A DNA stretch of 64,000 nucleotides from contig NC_080572.1 in assembly GCF_030247185.1 (NCBI RefSeq), positions 171,870,975-171,934,974 on the forward strand. The letters are read 5' to 3'. Origin of the DNA: Malaya genurostris. Lineage: Eukaryota; Arthropoda; Insecta; Diptera; Culicidae. A model generated the notes under the pieces. It saw only the letters and a program-made list of their open reading frames with translations, had not been told where the DNA came from and did not search any database. The position numbers and the translations under genes are program-made. This document shows, piece by piece, positions 10,575 through 22,379 of the stretch; positions within the stretch are counted from its first letter, which is position 1, and each line of letters opens with the position of its first letter.

Positions 10575-12345
10575 CTAACTAAAACTAAAACTAATTAGAC
10601 AGCAACCCTAGGAACAATTTCTTGACAACGTTTCGTGATAGATTAAAGTCGAATGAATTGGAACAGTGGTTGAATGTTCGGCACATGCTGGCAAAAGGCT
10701 CATTATACTCATAATTAGTTCTAGCATAGGGGGTCCTAAGAAAAGAATAGTTTCTAAGATTACGGCGATGGATATCAATTTGTAAATGCTGTAAGAGCTC
10801 GGAGCAGTCTATTCTTGATTGGAGGTGATCAGCCACAAAAGTAGCCTTGCTGACGTCGCGACGGACGGATAACAAATCGAGGTCAATCAGTTTGCATCTG
10901 GCGTGGTAACTTGGAAGGTTCCAAGGGTTTCTCCAAGGAAGCCGGCGCAGAACAAATCGAACAAATTTCCGTTGAATTGTTTCAATGCGTTGGATATCGT
11001 TTTGGTAGTACGGTGAACAGGCAACCGAGGCGTATTCGAGCGTAGAGAGAACTAAGGCACAATATAATGCTTTCAAGTAATGTACATCATCGAATTCTTT
11101 AGTAACGCGGAAAATGATTCCTAGAGCTTGGAGGCTTTGGAGATTGTAAACTCAATGTGTTCCTTGAAATTGAACTTAGAGTCCAGGAGGACACCAAAGT
11201 CCTTCACAGATAATGTACGTTCCAAAACAATTTGTGAAATATTATAGTCGAAACTGACTACATACTGTTTGCGACTGAAAGAGATGACGGAGCATTTGGA
11301 GGCCAGAGGTAACGGCGAATGGTAAGGTTGTACAGTCTCCTATATTCACTATCATTTCGCGACCAGTAGGATATGAGTGAAGCCAATTCAGAAATGACCC
11401 GTTAAATCCTAGTCTATTTAACATTGAGATTGTTATTTGATGATTAATCTCGTCGACCGCAGCGGAGAAATCGCTGTAAATAGAATCTACCTATAGTCGT
11501 AATTGTAACGAATGTATGATAAAGGAAGTATCGGATACTAAATTTGTAGACGTCGAACGATTCGGCATGAAACCATGTTGAGTCTCAGATATATAGTTTG
11601 AGCAATTATGTGTTATGAAATCCAGAGCTATACATAATTTCAAACAGCTTAGATGCGGCGCACAAAGCTGCTATTCCGTGGTAGTTGGATACTGTACACT
11701 TGTTTCCTTTTTTTAAACAGGAAACACATAGGATTTTTTTCCATATTTCAGGAAAAGTTCCTGAACGTAAGGAGCAGTTGAAAATAATTGATAGTGGAAC
11801 TAATAGGCTGCCAGAGCAGTTTTTTATTACCACAGATGGGATTCCATCGGGTCCAGCACTAGATGACCGTTTTAACTTGGCACATGCTGAGCTCACAGTA
11901 GCAGTATAGATAATAAGATGACATCCAATTGGAGAACGAAGAGGGACATTATTCGTCGCAAGAGATATTCCTTGATCAGTTAGATGTTCTTCAGAGAAAA
12001 CACTACTAAAACGTTTGCGAAACAAATCGCAAATTCCAAGCGTGGTAGATGCTTCAATGCCGTCGAGTCTCATTGAGGTCGGTAATCCTGATTCTTTCCT
12101 CTGTTCGTTCACGTAGTTCCAAAAGTGTTTAGGGATCAGTTTAAGATTATTTTGGATGCGACGTTGAAACGCGCAATGAAGCTATTTGTTCAGGCGTTTG
12201 TAGCGATTATTGAGATGAACATAATGTGATCTAAGAAGTATTGAAGGTCGTTTAGCGATTTTTTTTAGCGCTGATCGTTTGGCAATTTTGCAACGTTTTA
12301 AAGTGGGATTCGACCAAGGAGGGTGAACAGATTTACGATATATAT
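10575..12345 (-). pseudogene. Decayed non-LTR reverse transcriptase (CR1/Jockey group)
   Basis: Read on the minus strand with several frameshifts and stops, this gives the expected order of a LINE ORF2. The pre-RT region is 12345-12100 (VHPPWSNPTLK ... PKHFWNYVNE, with a stop). RT motifs follow at 12112-11606 (SSAGPDGIPSVVIKNCS, FPEIWK, KKGNKCTVSNYHGIAALC) and 11480-11242 (VDSIYSDFSAAVDEINHQ, then LNRLGFNGSFLNWLHSY). The C-terminal domain is at 11076-10591 (STLEYASVACSPYYQNDIQRI). In the catalytic motif the usual AFD is AVD. The endonuclease end and ORF1 are absent, and no tail or duplication was identified. A similar fragment lies at 61560-62056. It is clearly non-functional. Confidence 0.85.
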
Positions 12346-12430
12346 TTTAGGTATAAATTGGTCAAAAGCATATGACACAATATTCGTCAATAATAGAGCA
12401 GCAGAATTACTGTCATTATCAGAAAGTAAA

Positions 12431-12520
12431 TACACCCAAACCTCCGTTTACGAACACTTTTTTTACGTTACCTCTTTTTACGCAACTCTTTTTACGAACC
12501 AACTTCGTTAAAGGAGGTTT
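12431..12520. repeat. Left terminal inverted repeat of the satellite-armed element
   Basis: The end sequence is rich in the motif TTTACG (TTTACGAAC, TTTTTACGTTACC, TTTTTACGCAACT, TTTTTACGAACC). The same end, inverted, closes the copies at 59330-59445 and 60965-61079. Confidence 0.75.
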
Positions 12521-12554
12521 TTGCATCCAATGAAAACAATTTCCGGCTCCATAG

Positions 12555-12937
12555 AAATTACTACAATATGGGTATTTTCGGAACGGGATTGATGAGTAGA
12601 TGACGGAAAACGATGTTTGAGGTTGTTCGGAAATCCAAGATAGCGACTTCCGGTTTGACGATATTCCTTAAAAACCCTTACAATGTGAGTATTTTCGGAA
12701 CGGGATTGATGAGTAGATGACGGAAAACGATGTTTGAAGTGGTTCGGAAATCCAAGTGGCGTCTTCTGGTATTCTTTAAAAACCTTTATAATGAAGATAG
12801 TTTGGACCGGAATTATTGAGTAGATGACGGAAAACGATGTTTGAGGTTGTTCGGAAATCCAAGATAGCGACTTCCGGTTTGACGATATTCCTTAAAAACC
12901 CTTACAATGTGAGTATTTTCGGAACGGAATTGATGAG
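12555..12937 (+). repeat. Satellite array, left arm, outer part
   Basis: About three and a half monomers with the core GATGAGTAGATGACGGAAAA. The array is interrupted at 12938-12939 by the pogo-like insertion and resumes at 16238. Confidence 0.9.
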
Positions 12938-12939
12938 TA

Positions 12940-15900
12940 CAGTGGGGTCTCGTACAACGCGGATTCGGTTTTGCCGGTATTCGTTGTTGCCGGATTCGTT
13001 ATTGCCGGATAACCGCGATAAACGGGACCCAGAGCATATGGGATTTCGACTGATTGGGGCTGTCAACGGTTATCTCGCTTCGGTCAACAGATAGAGCCAC
13101 ACTATCTTCGGCAAATTTGTTATAGATACTTAGACCATCATTTTAGTGTAGTTTGACAGACAATTAGTTAAGAACTGCTCCGCTAGGGGCGCTTCGAAAA
13201 ATGCATGATATAAATCATTCGCTTAATACAGACAAAACGATTTGTAACTCGCAAATTATAGTATTTTGAAGAATGCGGGAATTAGGGAGTTTGTCAAACA
13301 ACAAAAGTATTAACTCGGACTTACTCCATCAGATGTAGCTAGTGTGCTTGAATACAAATATCAATTATCAGAATTATGTTCTTATAAAAAGAACTGAAAG
13401 ATATAGAGCGGTTTTGTTTGTTGGAAAGTTGTTAGGAATGTTATAGTATACATTATGAAAACTATCTTAGTTGAGAACCTTTCCACAGAATGGCGCTATT
13501 GTGATCACATAAAATTTATTATGTCATATCTCTAAAATCTGATGATATAGATTGGCGGTGTTTTCGGAAAGAAAGTAAAGGAGGTAAAAACAGATTAAAT
13601 AGTGTGAACAGTTGTAAAATTTTTTCTCAATTGGTGATGTTGGTGTGCAATTCTGGGTTGGAAATTCCTGTAATCTTGATTTTGTTGATTTATTAATATC
13701 GTTTTTTAGAGGGTTTACAAACTGGTTAGAAGGTTGATAAAAGCTTGTGTGTGAATTTGAGAGCAGTGTATCTTTCTCAACATTGCTTGGTTTATCAAAA
13801 AGTATTCGATAATGGGAACAGTAGTTTAGTATTCAAAAAAGGTTGCGCTATTGCGATCATGATGACTTAGAAAGCTATTTTTTGGGAAAATTATATTTGT
13901 TCGTTTCGTGATTTATACTAGTTGACGGTAGAGATTTCTTCTACAATGCTTGTGTAGGAATTCATAGCTGTCTGGTCGTGGACAAACTTGATGAGAAATA
14001 TGATTACTTTTATGGGATTTCTCAAGTTTCGAAATATGCGGTTTCTATATAGTTTTCTGAATTTTTCGGTTTGTTAAAATAGCTGTTATTTCGGAGGATT
14101 CGTAAAATGATGCAAACTCATGTGCTTCCCTAAGTCATAAAATGATTTTGTATCATGCGATTATCTAACAAATCTACTAAGCATACATCCTACGCGACGC
14201 TATCGTAACTGTGTTAGTGTGTTTCTGAAGAATTACTTTCTCGCATACATATACATACACAACTATATACTAGTTGAGTCGCGTTGAAAGCTAGAATATA
14301 AAAACAACTACGGTGCAACAGAAAGAACGATCATAGATTTTTTCTTTCGTTTCATTTGGTTGTGTTAGAGACGTGAATATGTAATTTTTTCCTATATATA
14401 CGTTGTAGCTAACTTTCTGAGCATCCAGTAGAAATTAAGCAGATAGGGCATTTTGGGCGCGTGAAAAATAAAACCTGGAACGGGAAAAATCCAATTTTCA
14501 TTGGTTTTCCTTTACCAATCGTCTGCTACAAAATTTTTGATTCAATTTACGAACTTCACAAAATTCGTGGGTGTAAAATTTATTAAGATTCGTTGAAAAA
14601 CAGTTGAGCTATGACAGATCGAAGCTACCGTTCCAACTTTTTTTCAGGCTTGATATTTGGAGTGTTAATAATGTACCAAATCACGTGCTTTAAAAAATTT
14701 GCAGCGTTCGAATCTCCCAGTAACCGGAGCAATAAAAAAGGCTAGATGACTCGAGAAATTTCCCAAGATTGAATGAAAAACTGTTTCATTCCCGAGTTAG
14801 AATAATTTTGCTTAAATCGCAACATCGGAATTGCTTTGATTGCATTCAATCAGTTTTAGTTCAAATTAAGTCATCAACGTTGAAAAATTGCTGGATAAAA
14901 CTACTTCCATTTTTCAGCCTGGTACACAAATCGATGATATTGAAAACGAAAGAATAATTTCTGAAATTAAGGATTTCGGTGAAAAGATGGGTGCTGAACA
15001 TCGTTCTCGTGGGGAAATTGATGACATCATCGCTGATAAATTGATTACGGCAATGGTACTGTCTTTTTGGCTCTTTATTGTTAACTTGACATCCACCGCG
15101 TCGAAGCCATTCAGAATAAACTTCTTCGGTTTGCTTTTCGTAGTTTCCCTTGCAGTGATCCCTACAAACTTTCCCTTGCAGTGATTCCTGCAAACTTTTC
15201 GATTTTTGCTTCTTATCCGTTCACCGAAATATGTCTTTGGTCGTTTGCGTAGCAGCTTTTGTTACAAACTCGAATTGGTTATCCGCACTTGTTACAAAAA
15301 TTGAATTTATAGATTTACTGCCTGATGAAGAGTGTGACTATGAAATTTTCGCTCCATTGGTCTTTAACTTGTTCAATAAAAAAGGTTTAATTCAAATAAA
15401 ATCAAACTATATGAGCAATATATGTCACATTTTATGTATTTCACATTATATAATTGTATATATAATCAAAACATTAAGTATGAAATTCTAGTTTTCACAC
15501 TATCGAATTCCTCAGATTTCAGATGTCGATACTACTTTAGTAACTTACTAACGCCTTAATACTCTTAATACTTTAGTAACTTACTAACGCCTTCTAGAAA
15601 AACAGTTCAAAATCTGTCTCTCCTTCATCAACTTATTCAAAAACTGATCGATAAGATCACTCTCATAAACAAGTATGGTAGTCAGTTACAGAAGATCACA
15701 TTGTAGATACAATAAGAGCTGTTTCATCAATCGTTCAATAGGTATTGGAACCTTGAAACACCTTCTCGAAGAAACCATCTTAATAAGTCAACATGATTTT
15801 AAGTTGCAAGAATTTCGAACGTTGAATGGCACACAAGAGTCAGCCATGCGAGAAATTTCAATTACTGTTTACACCATTTGATCTGTTTTGACCTCCGGAA

Positions 15901-16237
15901 CATTCTTTCCGAAAACACCGACACCACCGAAAGTAAAATATTCGCGATATTTCATGTTCAAACTGTTTTCCTATTGTGAACATATGAATTATTTCATGCT
16001 CTTTTCAAAGCGCCCCTGGCGGTGCAGTTCTCAATAAATTGTCGATCAAACTACACTAAATTGTTGGTCTAAGTATCTACAACAAGTTTGCCGAAGATTG
16101 TATAGCTCTATCTGTCGGCCGAAGCGAGATAATCGTTCACAGCCCTAATCAGTCGAAATCCCATATGCCCTGGGTTCCGTTTATCGCGGATTCGCTTTTC
16201 ACGCCCCCGGTGTACCGCGTTATACGAGACCCCTCTG
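12940..16237. mobile_element. Pogo-like long-TIR transposon, no recognisable transposase
   Basis: The ends are CAGTGGGGTCTCGTA (left) and CAGAGGGGTCTCGTA (right, reverse complement). The inverted arms continue for about 265 bp (12940-13205 and 15985-16237), and further pairing blocks occur (GGTGTTTTCGGAAAGAA near 13560 and inverted near 15905). TA is duplicated at 12938-12939 and 16238-16239, and removing the element restores GATGAGTAGATGACGG of the satellite. CAGT ends with a TA target suggest the pogo/Tigger branch of Tc1/mariner. The interior has ORFs of up to 98 codons (for example 14888-15184, acidic, preceded by a TTTTTCAG acceptor-like site) that match no transposase I know. A 38-bp direct repeat lies at 15533-15594. 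It is probably non-autonomous. Confidence 0.8.
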
Positions 16238-16239
16238 TA

Positions 16240-17640
16240 GATGACGGAAAACGATGTTTGAAGTGGTTCGGAAATCCAAGTGGCGTCTTCTGGTATTCTT
16301 TAAAAACCTTTACAATGAAGATAGTTTGGACCGGAATTAATGAGTAGATGACGGAAAACGATGTTTGAGGTTGTTCGAAAATCCAAGATAGCGACTTCCG
16401 GTTTGACGATATTCCTTAAAAACCCTTACAATGTGAGTATTTTCTGAACGGGATTGATGAGTAGATGACGGAAAACGATGTTTGAAGTGGTTCGGAAATC
16501 CAAGATGGCGTCTTCTGGTATTCTTTAAAAACCTTTACAATGAAGATAGTTTGGACCGGAATTAATGAGTAGATGACGGAAAACGATGTTTGAGGTTGTT
16601 CGAAAATCCAAGATAGCGACTTCCGGTTTGACGATATTCCTTAAAAACCCTTACAATGTGAGTATTTTCTGAACGGGATTGATGAGTAGATGACGGAAAA
16701 CGATGTTTGAAGTGGTTCGGAAATCCAAGATGGCGTCTTCTGGTATTCTTTAAAAACCTTTACAATGAAGATAGTTTGGACCGGAATTAATGAGTAGATG
16801 ACGGAAAACGATGTTTGAGGTTGTTCGGAAATCCAAGATAGCGACTTCCGGTTTGACGATATTCCTTAAAAACCCTTACAATGTGAGTATTTTCTGAACG
16901 GGATTGATGAGTAGATGACGGAAAACGATGTTTGAAGTGGTTCGGAAATCCAAGATGGCGTCTTCTGGTATTCTTTAAAAACCTTTACAATGAAGATAGT
17001 TTGGACCGGAATTAATGAGTAGATGACGGAAAACGATGTTTGAGGTTGTTCGGAAATCCAAGATAGCGACTTCCGGTTTGACGATATTCCTTAAAAACCC
17101 TTACAATGTGAGTATTTTCGGAACGGGATTGATGAGTAGATGACGGAAAACGATGTTTGAAGTGGTTCGGAAATCCAAGTGGCGTCTTCTGGTATTCTTT
17201 AAAAACCTTTATAATGAAGATAGTTTGGACCGGAATTAATGAGTAGATGACGGAAAACGATGTTTGAGGTTGTTCGGAAATCCAAGATAGCGACTTCCGG
17301 TTTGACGATATTCCTTAAAAACCCTTACAATGTGAGTATTTTCGGAACGGGATTGATGAGTAGATGACGGAAAACGATGTTTGAAGTGGTTCGGAAATCC
17401 AAGATGGCGTCTTCCGGTTTGACGATATTCCTTTACATATAGATTGTTTGGACCGGAATTGATGAGTAGATGACGGAAAACGATGTTTAAAGTGGTTCGG
17501 AAATCCAAGATGGCAATTTCCGGTTCTTTGATATTGCTCAAAAACATTTACAATATGAGTATTTTCGAGACGGGTTTGATGAGTATATACCGGGAAATTA
17601 TGTTTGAAAGCGGTTCAAAAATCAAAATGGTGAGTTCAGT
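16240..17640 (+). repeat. Satellite array, left arm, inner part: 225-bp dimeric higher-order repeat
   Basis: The core GATGAGTAGATGACGG recurs at 16456, 16681, 16906 and 17131, exactly 225 bp apart. Each period holds a 108-bp type (GGAATTAATGAGTAGATGACG junction, GGCGTCTTCTGGTATTC) and a 117-bp type (GATAGCGACTTCCGGTTTG). The array decays toward 17640. ORFs here are by-products of the repeat. Confidence 0.93.
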
Positions 17641-17724
17641 TGTATCGGTATTCTTTGACGATCATTACGATATGATTATATATCGTTTAAAAAAATTTAT
17701 GCTTCTGACAAAGGTGTTTGCTGC

Positions 17725-19283
17725 TACACGCAAATACTGAAATCAGCTTTTTGGCGAAAAAATTAGTTGATTTGCTGATTTTAGTTAGTTATTTTTTAGG
17801 ACAACTAAAAAATTCTTATATTTGCTAATTCAGATTTGTTATTTTTGAACCCCTTAATAATGCTAAAAAGTTGGTTGAATTTGCTAATTTTTCAGTTGAT
17901 TTTGCAACATTTACATGCTGTCATTTCTAAGCAAAGACACGCTCCACTTTCTTTCAACTAATATTTTTAGCAAAATCAGCAAAACTATGGTTGATTTTAA
18001 CAAATAATTATTGTTGATTTCAGTAAAAAATGTTGTTGAATTAAGTGATATTGTTGTTAATTTCAATGAAAATTGACAGTTAATAATAACAATAAACCTT
18101 CTTGAGTTAAGTAAAATATATACTGATTCCAACTAATACGAACTATTAATTTTAGTTACAGCCAAAACGAGTCCAATTAATTAATTTTTTTAATTGGAAT
18201 TGTCAGTTGATTTGATCAATTAACTTTCTTAAGTTTAATAAATTTATTTCTGTTTATAATGAGAATAATTGATTTTGCATTATAAACTAATAGCTTATTA
18301 CTCATTTTATCTAATTTGTTGAATTTTTATGCACTGTAAAAATGATTTGCTTCTCCAAAGCAACATTTTGTTTGTTCATTGTAAACTCTCACTTACAATC
18401 ACGAAGCGTAATTACAAACGATCTGCTTTGGTTAGGCACTGAATGTAATGAATGGCCAATAAAAATGTCTTACCATTTCGGATAGTAGCTCTTTGATTCA
18501 TGTGTTCTACTCTATTGTTGTAGATGCTGCTTGTAACATCACGGTAAATTTTCCAAATGACCGTACAGGGAAGTTTCGATTTGTTTACTTTCTTTTCTGA
18601 TTATTGAGCGACTAAACGAGTATATTTTCGTTTATTTACATGTACTAAGCGGAAACCAAAGCATTCAGATGTCGTCTCATACAAAAAGTTCAGAGATAGA
18701 AGTCGGAATGGCAAAGCAAGCATAAAATATGCAATAAACATGTACTTTCTGCACTGGTCACAGAAATGATTGTTAGTTAATCTTTTAATATTTCACTGAT
18801 AGCTGAAAGCACTCCACAAATAAACTTAAACCAAGCAACTTTACAGCAGTTTTACATATCGGTCAGTTAGAAATTTCAAAATCTATATATAAAATATATC
18901 AAAACAATTTCAACAAGACTATCCTGTTTTGTTTTTCAAGGAATTGTGTTGCTTTGACACTTCTCATGAGTTTTTGACTAATAAACTTGTTAATAAAACC
19001 AATTGCAGTCTTGTTTTCTTTGTGCTGTCTTTCTGCATTTGATTTTAACAACAAAATTAGTTGACAACGAGAATTTCGTGTGGGATTGAAATGTTGCTGG
19101 TTTGTGTCAAGGATTTTCGCCATCTAAATATATTCGCTAAAAACAAGAACTTTTTTCAGCAAATTAAATTCTGAATATTAACCAATTTATTAGTTATTTT
19201 GGCAGTTTTAATGTTAAAATCAACTAATTCAAAAACACAGTAATACGAATTAGGCGCAAAGCTAATTTCGGTCGTTCCGTGTA
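17725..19283. mobile_element. TIR element (MITE-like), ~1.56 kb, near the centre of the foldback
   Basis: The ends are TACACGCAAATAC (17725) and, inverted, TACACGGAACGAC (19283). They are followed on both sides by related blocks (GAAATCAGCTTT / GAAATTAGCTTT) and many copies of TTAGTTGATTTT-like subterminal motifs in both orientations. TA lies at both borders. There is no convincing coding sequence; the ORFs are AT-rich artefacts. Confidence 0.6.
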
Positions 19284-19844
19284 ATCATTCTTGTTTGAAT
19301 ATTGTACTATATTTTCGAAATGACCATAACAAGTAGACGTCGAAACAGCTATATTAATTTAATATTGTTATGGTTATATTGTATGCTTTCAATGTTTTAT
19401 TGAAATTTTGTTTCAAATCAATGACCGTTTTCTCCAATTTTTTTTTATTTTCAGTGTTACACTTATAATTTTAGTTGTTGTAGTGTGCGTGATAAAGTCG
19501 AAAAAAGTACTGTTTCGCTCATCACGACACATTTGTTTTTATTTAAACTTGCCAAAATCTCATGTCAACTGGCCCGTCGGAATATGATTTAACAATTTGT
19601 AAGCCTTTGAGAAAAAGGGATATTATTTGGCTCAAGTGGTAAGAGTCAGTTGGACAACTACGTGACACTGAATTTCTAACATTTATGAGCAATTCCAGAA
19701 ATAAATAGCACCTAAACTGGCAGGATCGACTTTCTCCGAATCGGATGAAACAATGTACACCTCTTCAATATGGCAATCTCTTCTTCCTGATAAAGGACCT
19801 TTTCGACTCAATATTAATTTTTAGAATGTCGAAATTTGAAACCG
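19284..19844. other. Spacer between the inverted satellite arms
   Basis: AT-rich sequence with no recognisable gene. It is part of the loop of the foldback structure. Confidence 0.4.
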
Positions 19845-22195
19845 TAACTAAACACTTCAAACATTGTTTTCCGTCATCTACTCATCAATTCCGGTTTGAA
19901 AATACCCACATTGTAAGCGTTTTTAGGAATACTGATAAACCGGAAGTCGCCATCATGGATTTCCAAACCATTTCAAACATCGTTTTCCGTCAACTACTCA
20001 TCAATTCCGGTTTGAAAATACCCACATTGTAAGCGTTTTTAGGAATACTGATAAACCGGAAGTCGCCATCATGGATTTCCAAACCATTTCAAACATCGTT
20101 TTCCGCCAACTACTCATCAATCCCGTTCCGAAACTACCCACATTGTAAAGGTTTTTAAGGAATATCGACAAACCGGAAGTCGCCATCTTGGATTTCCGAA
20201 CTACTTCAAACATCGTTTTCCGTCATCTACTCATAAATCCCGTTCCGAAAATACCCACATTGTAAGGGTTTTTAATGAATATAGACAAACCGGAAGTCGC
20301 CATCTTGGATTTCCGTACAACTTCGAACATCATTTTCCGTCATCTACTCATCAATCCCGTTCCGAAAAATCCCCCATTTTAAGGGTTTTTAAGGAATACT
20401 GATGAACCGGAAGTCGCCATCTTGGATTTCCAAACCACTTCAAACATCGTTTTCCGTCAACTAATCATCAATCCCGTTCCGAAAATACCCACATTGTAAG
20501 GGTTTTTAAGGAATATCAACAAACCGAAAAACGCCATCTTGGATTTCCGAACCACTTCAAACATCGTTTTCCGTCAACAACTCATCAATTCCGGTTCGAA
20601 AATACCCACATTGTAAGGGTTTTTAAGGAATATCAACAAACCGGAAGACGCCATCTTGGGTTTCCGAACCACTTCAAACATCGTTTTCCGTCAACTACTC
20701 ATCAATTCCGGTTCGAAAATACCCACATTGTAAGGGTTTTTAAGGAATATCAACAAACCGGAAGTCGCCATCTTGGATTTCCGATTTACTTCAAACATCG
20801 TTTTCCGTCAACTACTCATCAATCCCGTTCCGAAAATACCCACATTGTAAAGGTTTTTAAGGAATATCGACAAACCGGAAGACGCCATCTTGGATTTCCG
20901 AACCACTTCAAACATCGTTTTCCGTCAACTACTCATCAATCCCGTTCCGAAAATACCCACATTTTAAAGATTTTTAAGGAATATCGACAAACCGGAAGTC
21001 GCTATCTTGGATTTTCGAACTACTTCAAACATCGTTTTCCGTCATCTACTCATAAATCCCGTTCCGAAAATACCCACATCGTAAGGGTTTTTAATGAATA
21101 TAGACAAACCGGAAGTCGCCATCTTGGATTTCCGTACTACTTCAAACATCATTTTCCGTCATCTACTCATCAATCCCGTCCCGAAAATTCCCACATTGTA
21201 AGGGTTTTTAAGGAATACTGATGAACCGGAAGTCGCCATCTTGGATTTCCAAACCACTTCAAACATCGTTTTCCGTCAACTACTCATCAATCCCGTTCCG
21301 AAAGTACCCACATTGTAAGGGTTTTTAAGGAATATCAACAAACCGGAAGACGCCATCTTGAATTTTCGAACCACTTCGCACATCGTTTTTCGTCAACTAC
21401 TCATCAATCCCGTTCCGAAAATACCCACATTGTAAAGGTTTTTAAAGAATATCGACAAACCGGAAGACGCCATCTTGGATTTCCGAACCACTTCAAACAT
21501 CGTTTTCCGTCAACTACTCATCAATCCCGTTCCGAAAATACCCACATTGTAAAGGTTTTTAAGGAATATCGACAAACCGGAAGTCGCTATCTTGGATTTT
21601 CGAACTACTTCAAACATCGTTTTCCGTCATCTACTCATAAATCCCGTTCCGAAAATACCCACATCGTAAGGGTTTTTAATGAATATAGACAAGCCGGAAG
21701 TCGCCATCTTGGATTTCCGTACTACTTCAAACATCATTTTCCGTCATCTACTCATCAATCCCGTCCCGAAAATTCCCACATTGTAAGGGTTTTTAAGGAA
21801 TACTGATGAACCGGAAGTCGCCATCTTGGATTTCCAAACCACTTCAAACATCGTTTTCCGTCAACTACTCATCAATCCCGTTCCGAAAGTACCCACATTG
21901 TAAGGGTTTTTAAGGAATATCAACAAACCGGAAGACGCCATCTTGAATTTTCGAACCACTTCGCACATCGTTTTCCGTCAACTACTCATCAATTCCGGTT
22001 CGAAAATACCCACATTGTAAGGGTTCTTAGGAATATTAATAAACCGGAAGTTGCCATCTTGGATTTCCAAACCACTTCAAACATCGTTTTCCGTCAACTA
22101 CTCATCAGTCCCGTTCCGAAAATACCCACATTGTAAGGATGTTTAAGGAATATCGATAAACCGGAAGTCGCCATCTTGTATTTTGAACCGACCCC
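19845..22195 (-). repeat. Satellite array, right arm: 117-bp monomers, 585-bp higher-order period
   Basis: This is the inverted version of the left-arm satellite (CATCGTTTTCCGTCAACTAC, CCCGTTCCGAAAATACCCAC). TTTCCGTCAA recurs at 20451, 20568, 20685 and 20802, 117 bp apart. A five-monomer block repeats at 21001 and 21586 (585 bp), with diagnostic variants such as CATCGTAAGG and TCCCGTCCCGAAAATTCCC in the same order. There are about twenty monomers. Confidence 0.93.
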
Positions 22196-22239
22196 AAACA
22201 TCATTTTCTTGCACCCACTTATCACATCCGTTCCAAAAA

Positions 22240-22379
22240 TGGCCATGTGATTGGGGGTTTCCACATTCATTACACAAAACTTTTTTTACGAAGTAAATTC
22301 CAAATAACGTAAACTTTTTTTACGGACTACCTCCATTTACGAACTCCCGTTTAGTACGTAAATGGAGGTTTCGGTGTAC
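22240..22379. repeat. Right terminal region and inverted repeat of the satellite-armed element
   Basis: Its reverse complement matches the left end of the 59976-61079 copy over about 130 bases, including the end TACACCGAAACCTCC, the TTTACGTTATTTGG block and the stretch TGTGTAATGAATGTGGAAAC. This fixes the element boundary. Confidence 0.8.

Larger units (their letters stand above)
12431..22379. mobile_element. Satellite-armed, Foldback-like TIR element (~10 kb, with nested insertions)
   Basis: The left end TACACCCAAACCTCC (12431) and the right end (22379; its reverse complement is TACACCGAAACCTCC) are terminal inverted repeats starting with TA. Inside, the left arm carries a tandem satellite in forward orientation and the right arm carries the same satellite inverted, so the whole is a giant foldback. 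Two further TIR elements are nested (12940-16237 and 17725-19283). A compact relative with the same ends and the same forward/inverted satellite arms is at 59976-61079, and a left-truncated one ends at 59445. No transposase was found. Foldback transposons with tandem-repeat arms are known in Drosophila; kinship here is inferred from architecture only. Confidence 0.75.

Noticed and set aside
17236..17547. 103-codon ORF in the satellite
   Set aside because: The frame stays open only because the satellite unit happens to lack stops in that phase; the peptide is itself a tandem repeat.
19745..20032. 95-codon ORF at the start of the right satellite arm
   Set aside because: It is mostly satellite translated; there is no independent coding signal.
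12431..22379. CRISPR-like array
   Set aside because: The repeats are directly tandem without spacers and the setting is eukaryotic; this is a satellite.
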